A stretch of DNA of 64,000 nucleotides, taken from assembly GCF_033115175.1 (NCBI RefSeq), contig NC_084836.1, positions 63,355,097-63,419,096 of the forward strand, read 5' to 3'. Position numbers and translations under genes: made by a program. Positions 32,429 to 44,672 of the stretch are shown here, in pieces. The DNA comes from Lepus europaeus. Taxonomy: Eukaryota; Chordata; Mammalia; Lagomorpha; Leporidae. The notes below the pieces were generated by a model. That model saw only the letters and a program-made list of their open reading frames with translations, was not told where the DNA came from and searched no databases. Every line of letters begins with the position of its first letter. The stretch's first letter is position 1.

Positions 32429-32803
32429 TGGGGGCCAGCACTGTGGTGCAGCAGGTTAAAGCCCCGGCCTGCAGTGCCAGCATCCCATATGGATGCCAGT
32501 TCCAGTCCCAGCTGCTCCTCTTCTGATCCAGCTCCCTGCTATGGCCTGGGAATGCACTAGAAGACGGCCCAAGTCTTTGGGCCCCTGCCCGCGTGGGAGA
32601 GCTGGAAGAAGCTCCTGGCTCCTGGCTTCCTGGCTTTGGATTGGCCCAGTTCTGGCCATTGCAGCCATTTTGGGAGTGAACCAGTGGATGGAAGATTTCT
32701 CGATAGATAGGTAGGTAGGTAGATAGATAGAGATATAATACGCCTCTGCCCCTCTGTAACTCTGCCTTTCAAATAAATAAATAAATCTTTAAAAAAATCT
32801 GAA
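32429..32803 (+). repeat. C-type SINE with internal GATA/GGTA microsatellite
   Basis: Full copy whose CT run is replaced by a tetranucleotide array at 32702-32735. Confidence 0.88.
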
Positions 32804-33022
32804 GTATATTTGAATAGGCTAAGATGTAGATGGTAATCCTATAGAAACCATGAAAGAAATAACACAGAAAATACAGTGAAAATAATCACTAAAGGGATTA
32901 AAATATTTAAAAATATTAGAATATATTAAATAACAATAGATAGAAAACGTTCACCTAATGCAAATCAGAGAAGTAGAAGGGATAGAAGAACAAAAAAGAC
33001 ATAAGACATACAGAAAACACAA
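32804..33022 (+). repeat. Old L1 fragment
   Basis: AT-rich text without firm motifs, just before an L1 ORF2-start-like segment at 33341. Confidence 0.4.
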
Positions 33023-33340
33023 GGGACAGGCAATTGGTACAGGAGTTAAGCTGCCCCTTGTGACACCTGCTTCCCATATTGGAGTACCTGGGTCTGAGTC
33101 CCAGCCCTGGCTCCTGCTTCCAGCTTCCTGCCCAGGCAGGCCCTGTGAGTTAGAGGGCTCAAGTGCTTGGGTCCCTGACACCTAGGTAGGAGACCAGAAT
33201 TGAGATCTTGGCTCCTGACTGCCACCTAGCCTAGCCCTGATGGCTGTGGGCATTTAGGGAGTGAACTAGTAGATGAAAGCTCTCTCTCTCTCTCTCTCTC
33301 AAATAGAGAAATAATGCTTTTTTTAAAAAAAAAAAAAAAG
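33023..33340 (+). repeat. C-type SINE
   Basis: GGGACAGGCAATTGGTACAG head, body and CT run; ACAGGTGTTTGG-like type. Confidence 0.8.
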
Positions 33341-33453
33341 TAAAATGGCAGACATGAATCTAACTATATCAACAGCAATATTAAATGGAAACAGATTAAA
33401 CAACACAATTAAAAGGCAGAGATTATTAGACTGAATTTTAAGAACCCAAATCC
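33341..33453 (+). repeat. L1 ORF2 start-like fragment
   Basis: AATATTAAATGGAAACAGAT with AATTAAAAGGCAGAGATTAT resembles the start of ORF2. Confidence 0.55.
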
Positions 33454-33735
33454 AGGGGCTGGCACTGTGGCGTAGCAAGTAAAGCCACTACCTGCTGTGT
33501 TGGTGTTCCATATTCAAGTTCCGGCTGCTCCACTTCTGATCCAGCTCCCTGCTAATGCACCTGGGAAAGCATTGGAAGATGAATCAGGTACTTGGGGCCC
33601 AGAATAAGTTCCTGGCTCCTGGCTTCAGATTGGCTTAGCTCTGGCCATTACGGTCATTTGGAAGTGAATGAGCAGATGGAAGATCTCTCTGTGTGTGCAA
33701 CTCTGCCTTTCAAATAAATAAATAAATCTTAAAAA
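33454..33735 (+). repeat. C-type SINE
   Basis: Full copy with a short internal deletion. Confidence 0.85.
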
Positions 33736-33739
33736 ACAG

Positions 33740-34364
33740 TCACTGAATATGAGCAGTTACAGCAATATGATCATCACACAAATTAGAGCTTACACTAAAA
33801 CTTATTAAGGGTAAAGAAAATCACTTCACAATGTTCAAAGATTCTATTTTTGAGAACTGTAACAATTTCAAAATTGCGTGAAACTATTTATCTTGTTTGT
33901 AGTCCAACCCTCCCTGCTGTAGCAGAAATTTGTATCTGTTTGGTTCAATGCTATATCCCCTAGCAACTAGAAGAGTCTCTGGTACATAGAAGTACTTCAT
34001 AAACATTCATTGAATAAATTCATGAGTAGCTCCAAATAACAGAATAAATAAGGTCTAAACACTAATCCATAATTATAGCGGGAGATATATAAATCAGTAA
34101 AATTACAAAAGATGTGAACAGCACAACCAACAATCATGACCTAAGGGACACGGAGAACCACGGTAGCCGACAATAAGGTATACAATCTTGTTAGGCATAA
34201 AGAAATGTTCCAGGAAGCTGACATACACTGGACCATGCAACAAGGCTCAAGGAATTTTGAAGGACTCAAATAAAATGGTTCTCTGACCACAATGCACTCA
34301 AGCTAGAAGTCAGTAATAAATACGTAGCTAGAGTAAGTGCAGATTTTAGAAAAGAAGACATTTC
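33740..34364 (+). repeat. Old L1-like sequence
   Basis: TTCTCTGACCACAATGCACT and CTAGAAGTCAGTAATAAATA match L1-type text in the right half; the left half includes MIR/L2-like TCATTGAATAAATTCATGAG. Confidence 0.45.
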
Positions 34365-34733
34365 TTTTTTTTAATATTTTATTTATTTATTTGAGAGACA
34401 GAGTTACAGAGAGAGGGGGAGAGGGAGAGGGAGAAGGGAAGGGGGGGAGAGAGAGACAGAGAGAGAAAGAGTTTGATCTTGCATCCACTGGTTCACTTCC
34501 CAAATGGCCACAACAGCCAGAACTGAGCCGATCTGAAGCCAGGAGCCAGGAGCTTCTTCTGGGTCTCTCACATGGGTGAGACCCAAGCATTTGAGCCATC
34601 TTTCTCTGCTTTCCCAGGCACATTAGCAGGGGGGCTGGATCAGAAGTGGAGCAGCTGGGACACGAACCAGCACCCGTATGGGATGCCAGCATCAGAAGCA
34701 GTGGCTTTACCTGCTGTGTCACAACATGGGCCC
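34365..34733 (-). repeat. C-type SINE
   Basis: Reversed full copy with an expanded GGGAGAGGGAGAGGG run. Confidence 0.88.
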
Positions 34734-34734
34734 C

Positions 34735-34990
34735 AAAACTCAATATTTTTAAGATGATAGTTCTACCCAGGCTACTCTACAGCATAGATTCAGTGCCACC
34801 CATTCCAATCAAGAAGGAATTTTTATAGAAATTGACAAGCTTGTATATGGAAATGCAAGGTATCCATAATAACCAAAATAACTTTTGAAAAAGAAAAAAA
34901 AAGTCAGAAGACTTAACATCATTGCATTTTACGACTTCATATAAAGCTCAGTAGTCAAAAGACTGGTGCTGGGGTAAAACTAGGCATATA
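34735..34990 (+). repeat. L1 ORF2 fragment
   Basis: AATTGACAAGCTTGTATATG and AACTTTTGAAAAAGAAAAA match L1 ORF2. Confidence 0.6.
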
Positions 34991-35660
34991 GGGGCTGGCA
35001 TTGTGGCGTAATGGGTTAAGCCACCGCCTGTAACACCAGCATCCCATACGGAAGCCAGGTCAAGTCTCAGCTTGACTTCTTATCCAGCTCCCAGCTAATG
35101 TGCCTGGGAAGGCAGTAAAAGATGCCCAAGTTCTTGGGCCCCTGCATCCATGTGGGAGACCTGGAAGAAGTTCCAGCTCCATGGCCGGCGCCGTGGCTCA
35201 ACAGGCTAATCCTCCACCTTGCGGCGCTGGCACACCGGGTTCTAGTCCCGGTCGGGGCTCCGGATTCTGTCCTGGTTGCCCCTCTTCCAGGCCAGCTCTC
35301 TGCTGTGGCCAGGGAGTGCAGAGGAGGATGGCCCAAATCCTTGGGCCCTGCCCCTGCATGGGCGACCAGGAGAAGCACCTGGCTCCTGGCTTCGGATCAG
35401 CGCGGTGTGCTAGCTGCGGCGGCCATTGGAGGGTGAACCAACGGCAAAGGAAGACCTTTCTCTCTGTCTCTCTCTCTCTCACTGTCCACTCTGCCTGTCT
35501 AAAATAAATAAATAAATAAAAAGAAGTTCCAGCTCCTGGCTTCTGCCCAGCCCAGCCCTGGGTATTGTGGCTATTTGGGGAGTGAAACAGTGCAAGAGTT
35601 CTGCTATTTCTCCCTCTCTATATGCAACTCTGCCTTTCAAATAATAAATAAAAAATCTTT
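34991..35660 (+). repeat. C-type SINE (outer, interrupted)
   Basis: Outer copy, split at 35181-35520 by a younger SINE. Confidence 0.85.
35181..35520 (+). repeat. C-type SINE, CTAGTCCCGG subfamily, nested
   Basis: Inserted in the outer SINE body with the 16-bp direct repeat AAGAAGTTCCAGCTCC. Confidence 0.95.
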
Positions 35661-35671
35661 AAAAAAGGGAG

Positions 35672-36014
35672 AAGGTGGGCAGTGCTGTGGCGCAGTGGGT
35701 TAATACCCTGGCCTGAAGCGCCAGCATCCTGTACGAGTGCTGGTTCGCGTCCCGGCTGCTCTACTTCCCATCCAGCTCTCTGCTATGGCCTGGGAAAGCA
35801 GTGAAAGATGTTCCAAGTCCTTGGGCCCCTGCACCCACGTGAGAGACCCAGAAGAAGCTCCTGGCTCCTGGCTCCTGGCTTTGGATCGGCACAGCTCTGC
35901 CTGTTGAGACCATCTGGGGAGTGAACCAGCGCATGAAAGACTCTCTCTCTCTCTCTCTCTCTCTGCCTCTTTGTAACTCTGCCTTTCAAATAAATAAAAT
36001 CTTTAAAAAAAAAG
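35672..36014 (+). repeat. C-type SINE
   Basis: Full copy with head, CT run and tail. Confidence 0.88.
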
Positions 36015-38280
36015 AATCTTTAGATATGACACAAAAATATGATTTATAAAATAAACAAATTGGCCACTTACATATTTTATACAAGATCGTTTTCCAGGTA
36101 GCCTTGGACCAATGCAGTTCCCCTCCCTTTCTTACCTGTAGTTCTCACAAACAACTGCAGGATGTGCTGAGGGTGCACCGTCCTGAGGTCGGGTGGAACT
36201 GCCCCTCCCAGAGAAGATAACATCTTCAGCTAAGTAGGAACTGCCTGGGAGATATGGGGGTTGCTCCTCTCTGCTCCGGAAGGCCCCTGAGGTGTGTTAC
36301 CCAGGAGGGCGGCTTCTTGGGATTCTTCAGCGCTGGCGCAAGCGGGGCATGCGCAGTTGAGACTCCATCTGCACCTTAGAAGACTGGCTCACAAGGGAGG
36401 CTGGGCTTGTGCTGTCCCGTGCTGCGGCCTGTAAGTAACACATCGGTTTAGTGTAACTTGTTCTCTGTGTGTTCTCTGTCTCACTAACTCACATAAGTGG
36501 GTAACAAGCGCTCCCCACGCCCCCTGCAAATGTGAGCGTGGAATATACGGACTGGGACAGAGAAAACGCAGGGTGGAGACAGCGGAGCTGGGCACCCTCC
36601 ACTGGTGGTTGGGGACGTCCATGACTGACATTCAAGGGTCAGCACGCGCAGGAAGTGGGTGCTGGGACAGACTCTGAGGCACCTGAGGGAACCCACCTGG
36701 GTGCTGCAGCCCTTCCCAGATGGGAGCTCCTTATCTAACGCAGGGATGTGGAGGAAGGCCAGGGAGGCCTCCTGCGGCACGGGTGGAGGGTCTGTCGATA
36801 GAGAGACGGTGCAGATCCAAATGTCTCAGGCTGAGCGGCACAGCTGGGAGTGGGCCAAGATCTCCCAGTCCCCCCACCAGAGGCCAATGCCCTGTGCACT
36901 TATCAAGATGAAAAGGGGGAAGAAGAGGAATTCAGACTTTTCTAGGGTTCTGAGACACTGGAGCCCACATGACGTTGTCTCCAGGCCTCTCAGGGGACAA
37001 CAAATTACAGCAGAGAAGTGCTTGGATGAACGCAGCGCCCCATGGTGTTTATCTGCTTCTGGTGCGTATCTGCTGGTGGCATTGGCTCTTTGCGCCATTG
37101 TGGGGGCCAGTAACTGCTGCTCCCACTACTGCGTGCACCCCGAGCTCTGACACATTGGCTGCTTGCAACACAAAACATCACACTCCTGAAGAGGGTGTGC
37201 CCTCAGAGCTCAGCATCGAACCAGAGCCGTGGGCACAGCCACTCCTGCCCACCACCCAAAGACCCCATGCCTCCACGTGAAGTCAACAGAAGCCGTTGGG
37301 AAGACCGAAAGGAGAACAGCACATGCCTCAGTGAATCCCAGATGCTACAGGTGACCCTGCCACGAGGGAGCAGCCCAGGCCAGCTGGCCACAAAGGCCTT
37401 TCAGGCGCAGAGACTAACAATGGACTGTGGCAGGCTGGGTGCCATGTGCTGAAAACAGTATCCCACAGTCATGCGAAAAATTCAGCCCTGGCAGCACCCA
37501 CTAACAGAGAGGACACCCATTTGGGCCCTAGAGACAGCATACACCTCCCCCGGGTGTTCTTTTGGCCCCTTGTCAAGGTGACCGACCAAGCCACCATCTT
37601 TAAACGGGGTCCCTCAAAGGCGTCAGGGCTTGGACACCATCCAGCAAGCAATGGCCCAGATACTGCCTTTAAGGCCTCCAGAGTCAGGCATTCTGACTAG
37701 AGCTTGTCAAAGCAGAAAACTGCCACTGGGGTGCACCAGTCTCTCAGATTCAGGGCACAGAAGTTGCCCGGGGCAGACACCAGGTAAACCTTCTAGGATG
37801 GCCACTCTCTGCTTCCCACTGGGCAGTGGCAGAAACTAAACATCTCGCGGCCAGAGCACCATATGTGATGCTGTTGCTGTGGGAACAGCAGGTAGGGGGA
37901 GCAGAGAGCTGGCAGCTCACAGGTGACTCAGTGATTGGCGGCTCCAGCCAAACCACTGCCTGGCCAGCAGCAGGGGCAATGGCGGACAGCTCCGGGCACT
38001 TGGCCCATGTGACAACCTGGCTGGACCTGCGTGACTCATGACGAATCCCTTCTGTGCTCCACCCAGACTCCCTTCCCTTTCTGTGCACCAGCGAGCCCCC
38101 TAGCAAAACCATGAGTTCCACAACATTGTGAATTTGCGACCAGAGATAGTTGGAAACATCAAACGTGGCTAAAGGACATGTCCCCCTGTGACCTTTAGGT
38201 CATGATAATGTCTAATAAAATTACCATAGGGCATGCCTACTCCCATCATGCACCTGCCACCATGACACTTTTTTCCTTTT

Positions 38281-38643
38281 TTTTTTCTTTTTAAATTTTA
38301 TTTATTTATTTTTTACAGGCAGAGTTAGACAGTGAGAGAGAGAGAAACAGAGAGAAAGGTCTTTTTTCCGTTGGTTCAGCCCCCAAGTGACCGCTACGGC
38401 TGGTGCGTTGCGGCTGGCGCGCTGCGCCGATCGAAGCCAGGAGCCAGGTGCTTCTCCTGGTCTCCCATGCAGGGGCAGGGCCCAAGGACCTGGGCAATCC
38501 TCCACTGCACTCCTGGGCCACAGCAGAGAGCTGGACTGGAAGAGGAGCAACCGGGACAGGATCCAGCGCCCCAACCGGGACTAGAACCCAGTGTGCCGGC
38601 ACTGCAGGTGGAGGATTAGCCTAGTGAGCTGCGGCGCCGGCCC
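38281..38643 (-). repeat. C-type SINE in the retroviral remnant
   Basis: Reversed CTAGTCCCGG-like copy, first of three stacked SINEs. Confidence 0.9.
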
Positions 38644-38679
38644 CCACCCCCTTTTTTTTTTTAAGAATTATTTTATTTG

Positions 38680-38985
38680 GGAGCCAGCACCATGGCTCAC
38701 TTGGTTAATCCTCTGCCTTGCAGCGCTGGCATCCCATATGGGCGCCAGGTTCTAGTCCCGGTTGCTCCTCTTCCAGTCCAGCTCTCTGCTGTGGCCCAGG
38801 AGTGCAGTGGAGGATGGCCCAAGTGTTTGGGCCCCTGCACTTGCCTAGGAGACCAGGAGGAAGCACCTGGCTCCTGGCTTCAGATTGGCGCAGCGCCGGC
38901 TGTAACAGCCATTTGGGGGGTTGACCAACGGAAGGAAGACCTTTCTCTCTGTCACTGTCTAACTCTATCTGTCAAATAAATCAAA
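38680..38985 (+). repeat. C-type SINE
   Basis: Second of the stack, plus strand, with CACTTGGTTAATCCTCTGCC head. Confidence 0.9.
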
Positions 38986-39012
38986 AAATATATATATATA
39001 TAAATTTTTTTA

Positions 39013-39332
39013 AAAAAATTATTTTATTTATTTGAAAGAGTTACAGAGAGAGGTAGAGCCAGAGAGAGAGAGGTCTTTCATCTGCTGGTTCACTCCCCAG
39101 ATGGTCGCAATGGCCGGAGCTGAGCTGATCCAAAGCCAGGAACCAGGAGCTTCTTCCTTGTCTTCCATGTGGGTGCAGGGGCCCCAGGACTCGGACCATC
39201 TTCTACTGCTTTCCCAGGCCATAAGCAGAGAGCTGGATTGGAAGAGGAGCAGCCAGGACTTGAACCAGTGCCCTTGTGGGACACCACACTGCAAGCTGGG
39301 GCTTTAACCTGCTGCGCCACAGCGCCAGCCCA
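39013..39332 (-). repeat. C-type SINE
   Basis: Third of the stack, reversed. CCATGACA occurs on both outer sides of the stack. Confidence 0.9.
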
Positions 39333-40912
39333 TGACATTTTTCAATACTTCCTAAAAAAGGGAACAGAAACTGATGGTGCTCAAGCCCTAGCTTTGCCCC
39401 CTTTTGAATATTCGATTGGATTCCACCCTGGACAGCACCACGTAAACCTCTGGAGATAATAAAGTGAAGGGCTAACCTTACTGAGGGGACTTTTTGGTCG
39501 GGTTTTTTCTTTTTTTTTTTTTTCCCCTTTTTGAGGCTTTTTCACTGTTGGTTTTTGCTCCTTGAAGAAGCGTTTTTCTTTGGGGGCTTTTCTGCATTTT
39601 TGGCTATTCCTTCATTCACAACTTGGTTCTTGAGCTTAGGCTTTTGTCCTGCTGTGCTGTGTGTCCTTACGCCTCCGCCTTGGAATGTGTTCTCACATGA
39701 AGGGAAGAACCTACAATAGACAAAGCCGGGAGCCCTAGGCCCACAGCACCACGACATAAACTTCCGGTTCTCACTCGGCTGCCCACAGGCGCCATCAGCA
39801 CAGTTGGACAGAGCTCAGTTATCGAAGGGAAGTGGCACATTCAAGTTCAGGCCGAGCCGGGACCCCAAGGGAGCAGGAGGTTCCATGAACAGAAGGCTGA
39901 CTCACCATGAGGGACCAAGGGACCTGGAGCCAAGGTCTCGGAGCCAAGCCTAAGAACAAGGTGGAATCCCCTCCAGATGGCTTTGCAAACAGCAAGTCGC
40001 TGAGGCCCACGGGCTGTGGCTGCCACCTGGCCCAGGGATGGACGTCTTCAGGCTGAGACTGGGCCTGAGCATTCTGCCCAATGGGCCGAGCTGCATACAG
40101 TGGGGATGGCCACACAGACCACCCCATCACCATATCTACCATATCTCATTATGTTGTTATTGCCAAAGCCTAACCATATGATCAGGAGAACGGCAGCGAA
40201 GTGATTGAACAAGGACTGGGGCAACAGTTTGCTACCAGGGAGGGACAAATACATGCCACTCATATGGCTGCAGGGATCAGCATAGCCACCCTGGAGAGGA
40301 GCTTACATTGTGTTTTTTGGATGTCCCATGGGATTTAATTCTGCCCCCAAAACGTCCTTCACTGCCCAGACAACACGACAATGGACTCTCTTGGAATGTG
40401 GTGGACTTCCCATAACCCTGGTATCTGAAAGCCCACAGAGCCTTTGAATGATGGGACAAGCGATGCATAGCACCTAAAGAGAGGACACTGAGAGGGACTG
40501 CTAGAGGGCTGGCACCGCCATGGCTGTAGGGCAGCACAGACACTAAACTCTGTCCTGCAGCACAAGGAAGCGAGGCACACGCTAGGCAGCACTGAACTCG
40601 GTGCGGGGGGAGTCGGACCAGGAAGCCACCCGATTAGGCTGTGCCTGCAGAATCCCAGTGCTCCTAGGAGAGCATTCTTTTTCCTTTCTCTCTTTAAATT
40701 ATGTGCCTGGGGATGTTTGCTGTTTAGGCCATCAAAGTACCCCTTACTCATCTGGAGGTGATGTGTATCCCCTCCTGCTATGTGCCTGCCCTGGATGGGA
40801 TCCCACAGGGAACATGGGATACCAGGATTGCATCGTGGGATCCCTCTAGTGGCACACCAGGGATGCCTGAGCCTTCCAGCCTGGTGGTCACATCAGCAAA
40901 CAAACCAAGTTT

Positions 40913-41233
40913 TTTTTTTTTTTCCCTAAAGATTTATTTATTTATTTGTAAGTCAGAGATATGGGAGGGGGAGGACCTTCTATCTACTGGTTCACTCCCT
41001 AATTGGCCGCAATGGCCAGAGCTGCACCAATCCAAAGCCAGGAGCCAGGAGCTTATTCTGGGTCTCCCATGCAGGTGCAGGGGCCCAAGGACTTGGGCCA
41101 TCTTCTACTGCTTTCCCAGGCCACAGCAGAGAGCTGGGTCAGAAGTGGAGCAACCGGGACTCGAACTGGGGCCCATATGGAATGCCGGCACTGCAGGTGG
41201 TGGCTCCACCCGCTATGCCACAGCGTGGGCCCC
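40913..41233 (-). repeat. C-type SINE
   Basis: Reversed full copy inside the retroviral remnant, flanked by CAAGTT. Confidence 0.9.
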
Positions 41234-42596
41234 CACAAGTCAAGTTTGTACAGGAAGCAAGCTCCCTTCCTGGATGGGACAAGGGAGGCTGAAGGGTCTG
41301 GCTCAAGCCACAAGGGGAAGTAGAAGTAGTCGTCTAGGCTAACACCTAGCCTCACCCCCTACCTGACAGGTGTGCAACATCTGACACCCTGGAAGGGCCG
41401 GGGGTGAGTCACGAGGATGTGGCAGCAGAGACCTGGAACATGATGCCTTGTTCAGGCGACCACAGCCGGTGGTCTGATGAGTGCTGGGTCTGCCACCCCA
41501 GACTGCGTTTTGTCACTGACCAGAGTGTCCCTCTCATCCTGCGAGTGATGAGCAGCGTCAGCATCCTTGCTCCCACAGAACCCACGGCCCGACTTAGAGA
41601 GAGGATCTGGTCCCCACTGCACAGGAGGGAGCTGGCGGGGCCCTGCAGGAACCTCACTGACTCTGTGGCTGGGGCGCACGACCACAGCTCCCAGCACTTA
41701 GTGGGCTGTGACTTTGGTGCACCACGCTCTTCCGTCTTCACCGCTGAGAAACGTCCCGGTGGCCACAGGGGCGTAGGGGCTTCATGAGCAACATTGTATA
41801 GAGAAACTGAGCCCACGCAGCTACCACACCAGTGAGACTTGGCCAGCAAACACCAGTGCCTCCCCACCCAGGAATGAGACACTGAACTTCTTATCAAACG
41901 AGGGAGAGAATGCATGTGCACTCTTTCTCTGCAGGTGGCGATATCACATGTGGAAAGCAGGTGTGTGGTGGCTCTGCTGGAAGTGTCCTGGACATCACCC
42001 CTGGGGGTGAGACACACCGTGGACCAGCAGCCTGAAGCTGAACACCAGGCTTACTAGGTTCCTGCCTAGAGGCATAAGCGACTCTCCTACGTGAGATCTT
42101 CAGTACCTTCATGGCAGGCAGTGCCTGTGACAGTGACAAGAAGCCGTCCCCTGACAGCGGCAAAGGAGGATCAGTGCCCTCCTACACTGCCTCTGCCTGG
42201 GCAACCCAGCAGGCATCCCTCAGCTCCCTCAGAGAAGCTGTTCCAAACAACAGAATTGCTCTGGACTTTGAGCCCAACTAGGAGGAGTGTGTGCAATTAC
42301 CAGCACCTGTAATACGTGGAAAAAATACCTCAGGTATTGTTGAGGCCTAGTTAGAGGTCTGGAGGCAGGCCCATGGGCTGCAGACCATAGGACCCCTGAA
42401 GCACCCTGTTTTGACCTGTTTAGTCACTCCTTGCTTGGATCAGTGGAGCCCTGGGCTAGGTCTGCTCTTCAGGCAGGTCTGGCTGTCCCCTGGGGATGTG
42501 AGTCCTTCTGGGTCCAGGACACTGAGTCAGGTTCTGACTCAATGATGTTGCACTGAGACTGTGTTGGTCAAGGTGACCTCGGTCTGACAAGACTTG

Positions 42597-42860
42597 GGGG
42601 CCAGCATTGTGGCACAGTAGGTCTAGCTGCTGCCTGGGATTCTGGCATCCCTTATGGGCACCAATTGATGATGATGCAGGTGATTTGGTTCCTGCCATCC
42701 ACGTGGGAGGTCTGGATGGGGTTCCTGACTCCTGGCTTCAGCCCTGCCCAGTCCTGGCCATTGGAGGCATTTAGGGAGTGAACCAGCAGATAGGAGCTTT
42801 CTCTGTTTCTCTCAATCTCTCTCTTTCTTTCTCTTTCTCTATGCCTTGCAAATATTTTAA
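42597..42860 (+). repeat. C-type SINE
   Basis: Plus-strand copy with a body deletion. Confidence 0.8.
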
Positions 42861-43191
42861 ATACCCTTTTAATTCTATAGTACGTAGTTAAAAATACTCT
42901 TTTAACTCAGTAAAAAGTAAACAATTCAACTTTCAAGTGGACAAAAGATTTGAGTAAGTATTTCACCAATGAAGATAAATAAATGGATAATAAATTCATG
43001 AAAATTATGAGTCACTGGGGAAATGAAATTGAAACTATGATGTGAACCGTTAGACTGACAACAGCATAGAAGACATGATATCAAATGTGGAAAGAAAAAT
43101 GATGAAACCGGAATGCCCACTTAATTCTGAAGGGAATATAAAATGGTATAGTCACTTTGGAAAATGACAGCTTCTTAAAAAGCTAAACTTA
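42861..43191 (+). repeat. L1 ORF2 3' fragment
   Basis: AAGTGGACAAAAGATTTGAG and GGGAATATAAAATGGTATAG match the end of L1 ORF2. Confidence 0.6.
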
Positions 43192-43512
43192 GGGGCTAGC
43201 ATTCTGGCATAGCAGGGTAAGCCAGCACTTACAATGCTGGCATCCCAAATGGGCATCAGTTCAGGACCCGGCTGCTCGACTTTCAATCCAGCTCCCTGCT
43301 AGTGGCCTGGGAAAACAGTGGACGATGGTCCAAGTGCTTGGGTGCCTGCCACACATGTGTGAAACTTGGAAGAAGCTCCTGGCTCCTGGCTGCTCCTGTT
43401 GCAGCCATCTGGGGAATGGATCAGCAGAAGGAAGATTCCTTTCTGTCTCTCCTTCTCTCTCACCACTAACTCAGACTTTCTAAATAAATAAATAAATAAA
43501 ATTTTTTTAAAA
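43192..43512 (+). repeat. C-type SINE
   Basis: Full copy flanked by AAAAAGCTAAACTTA and AAAAAGTTAAACTTA. Confidence 0.92.
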
Positions 43513-43574
43513 AAGTTAAACTTAGCATACAAACAATTTGTTCTTGATAATCTATCCAGTTTAAATGAAAACAC

Positions 43575-43905
43575 ACCTGAGCATTTGGTGCAGTGGTTAA
43601 ATCACCCCCGGGGATGCCCACGCCCCATATCAGCACCTGGTTCAAGCCCTGGCTCTTTCCCTTCTGTTGCAGCTCCCTGCTAATGGGCACCCTGGGAGGC
43701 AGCAGATGATGGTTAAAGCACTTGAATCTCCACCACCCATGCGGGAGACCCAGAATGATTTCTGGGCTCCTGGCTTCAGGTTGGTTCAGCCTTTGCTATT
43801 ACAGGTGTTTGGAGAGTGAACCAGTGGATGGGAGATTTCTCTCCATCTGACTCTCTGCTTTTCTCTGTGTGTGTGTCTCTCTGTGTTTCAAATAAAATGA
43901 AAAAA
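43575..43905 (+). repeat. C-type SINE, ACAGGTGTTTGG-like
   Basis: CACCTGAGCATTTGGTGCAG head, body and tail. Confidence 0.78.
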
Positions 43906-43928
43906 AATTTTATTATTTTTTTATTTTT

Positions 43929-44299
43929 GACAGGCTGAGTGGACAGTGAGAGAGAAAGACAGAGAGAAAGGTCTTCCTTTGCCGTTGGTTCACCCTCCAA
44001 TGGCCGCCGCGGGTTCTAGTCCCAGTCGGGGTGCCGGATTCTGTCCCAGTTGCTCCTCTTCCAGGCCAGCTCTCTGCTATGGCCAGGGAGTGCAGTGGAG
44101 GATGGCCCAAGTGCTTGGGCCCTGCACCCCATGGGAGACCAGGAGAAGCACCTGGCTTCTGCCTTGGGATCAGCGCAGTGTGCCGGCAGCAGCGCGCCGG
44201 CTGCGGCGGCCATTGGAGGGTGAACCAACGACAAAGGAAGACCTTTCTCCTGTCTCTCTCTCTCTCTCTCTCACTGTCCACTCTGCCTGTTAAAAAAAT
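43929..44299. repeat. Inverted chimeric C-type SINE
   Basis: A reversed SINE 3' part (43929-44010) is fused to a plus-strand copy lacking its head (44011-44299). The arms 43929-44010 and 44203-44290 are near-perfect complements. Confidence 0.88.
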
Positions 44300-44330
44300 T
44301 TTTTTTAAAATGTCTAAAAAGGAGGCCGGC

Positions 44331-44672
44331 GCCGTGGCTTAACAGGCTAATCCTCCCACTTGCGGCGCTGGCACACCGGGTTCTAGTCCCGGTCGGGGCA
44401 CCGATCCTGTCCCGGTTGCCCCTCTTCCAGGCCAGCTCTCTGCTGTGGCCCGGGAAGGCAGTGGAGGATGGCCCAAGTGCTTGGGCCCTGCACCCACATG
44501 GGAGACCAGGAGAAGCACCTGGCTCCTGGCTTCAGATCAGCGAGATGCGCCGGCCGCAGCGGCCATTGGAGGGTGAACCAACGGCAAAAAGGAAGACCTT
44601 TCTCTCTGTCTCTCCCTCTCACTATCCACTCTGCCTGTCAAAAAATAAAAAAATAAAATAAAATAAAAATGT
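44331..44672 (+). repeat. C-type SINE, CTAGTCCCGG subfamily
   Basis: Full copy with an AAAAT-rich tail, flanked by ATGTCTAAAAAGG. Confidence 0.93.

Larger units (their letters stand above)
36100..42596 (+). mobile_element. Decayed endogenous retrovirus with pol remnants
   Basis: A frameshifted plus-strand element of about 6.5 kb. At 37555-37690 a polymerase connection-like segment reads FWPLVKVT, then, after a shift, TIQQAMAQILPL. At 40073-40093 the RNase H-type motif SAQWAEL occurs. Near 40345-40390 an integrase-like SFTAQTTRQW is seen. The order pol connection, RNase H, integrase fits a retroviral pol, most like the ERV-L group. A possible LTR R/U5-like region lies near 36400-36500. Stops and shifts are everywhere, so it is inactive. 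Its borders and both LTRs are uncertain. Five SINE pieces lie inside. Confidence 0.55.

Noticed and set aside
36659-37150. 163-codon plus-strand frame in the retroviral block
   Set aside because: Considered as a gag-like gene, but no domain or motif could be named, so it is kept only as part of the decayed element.
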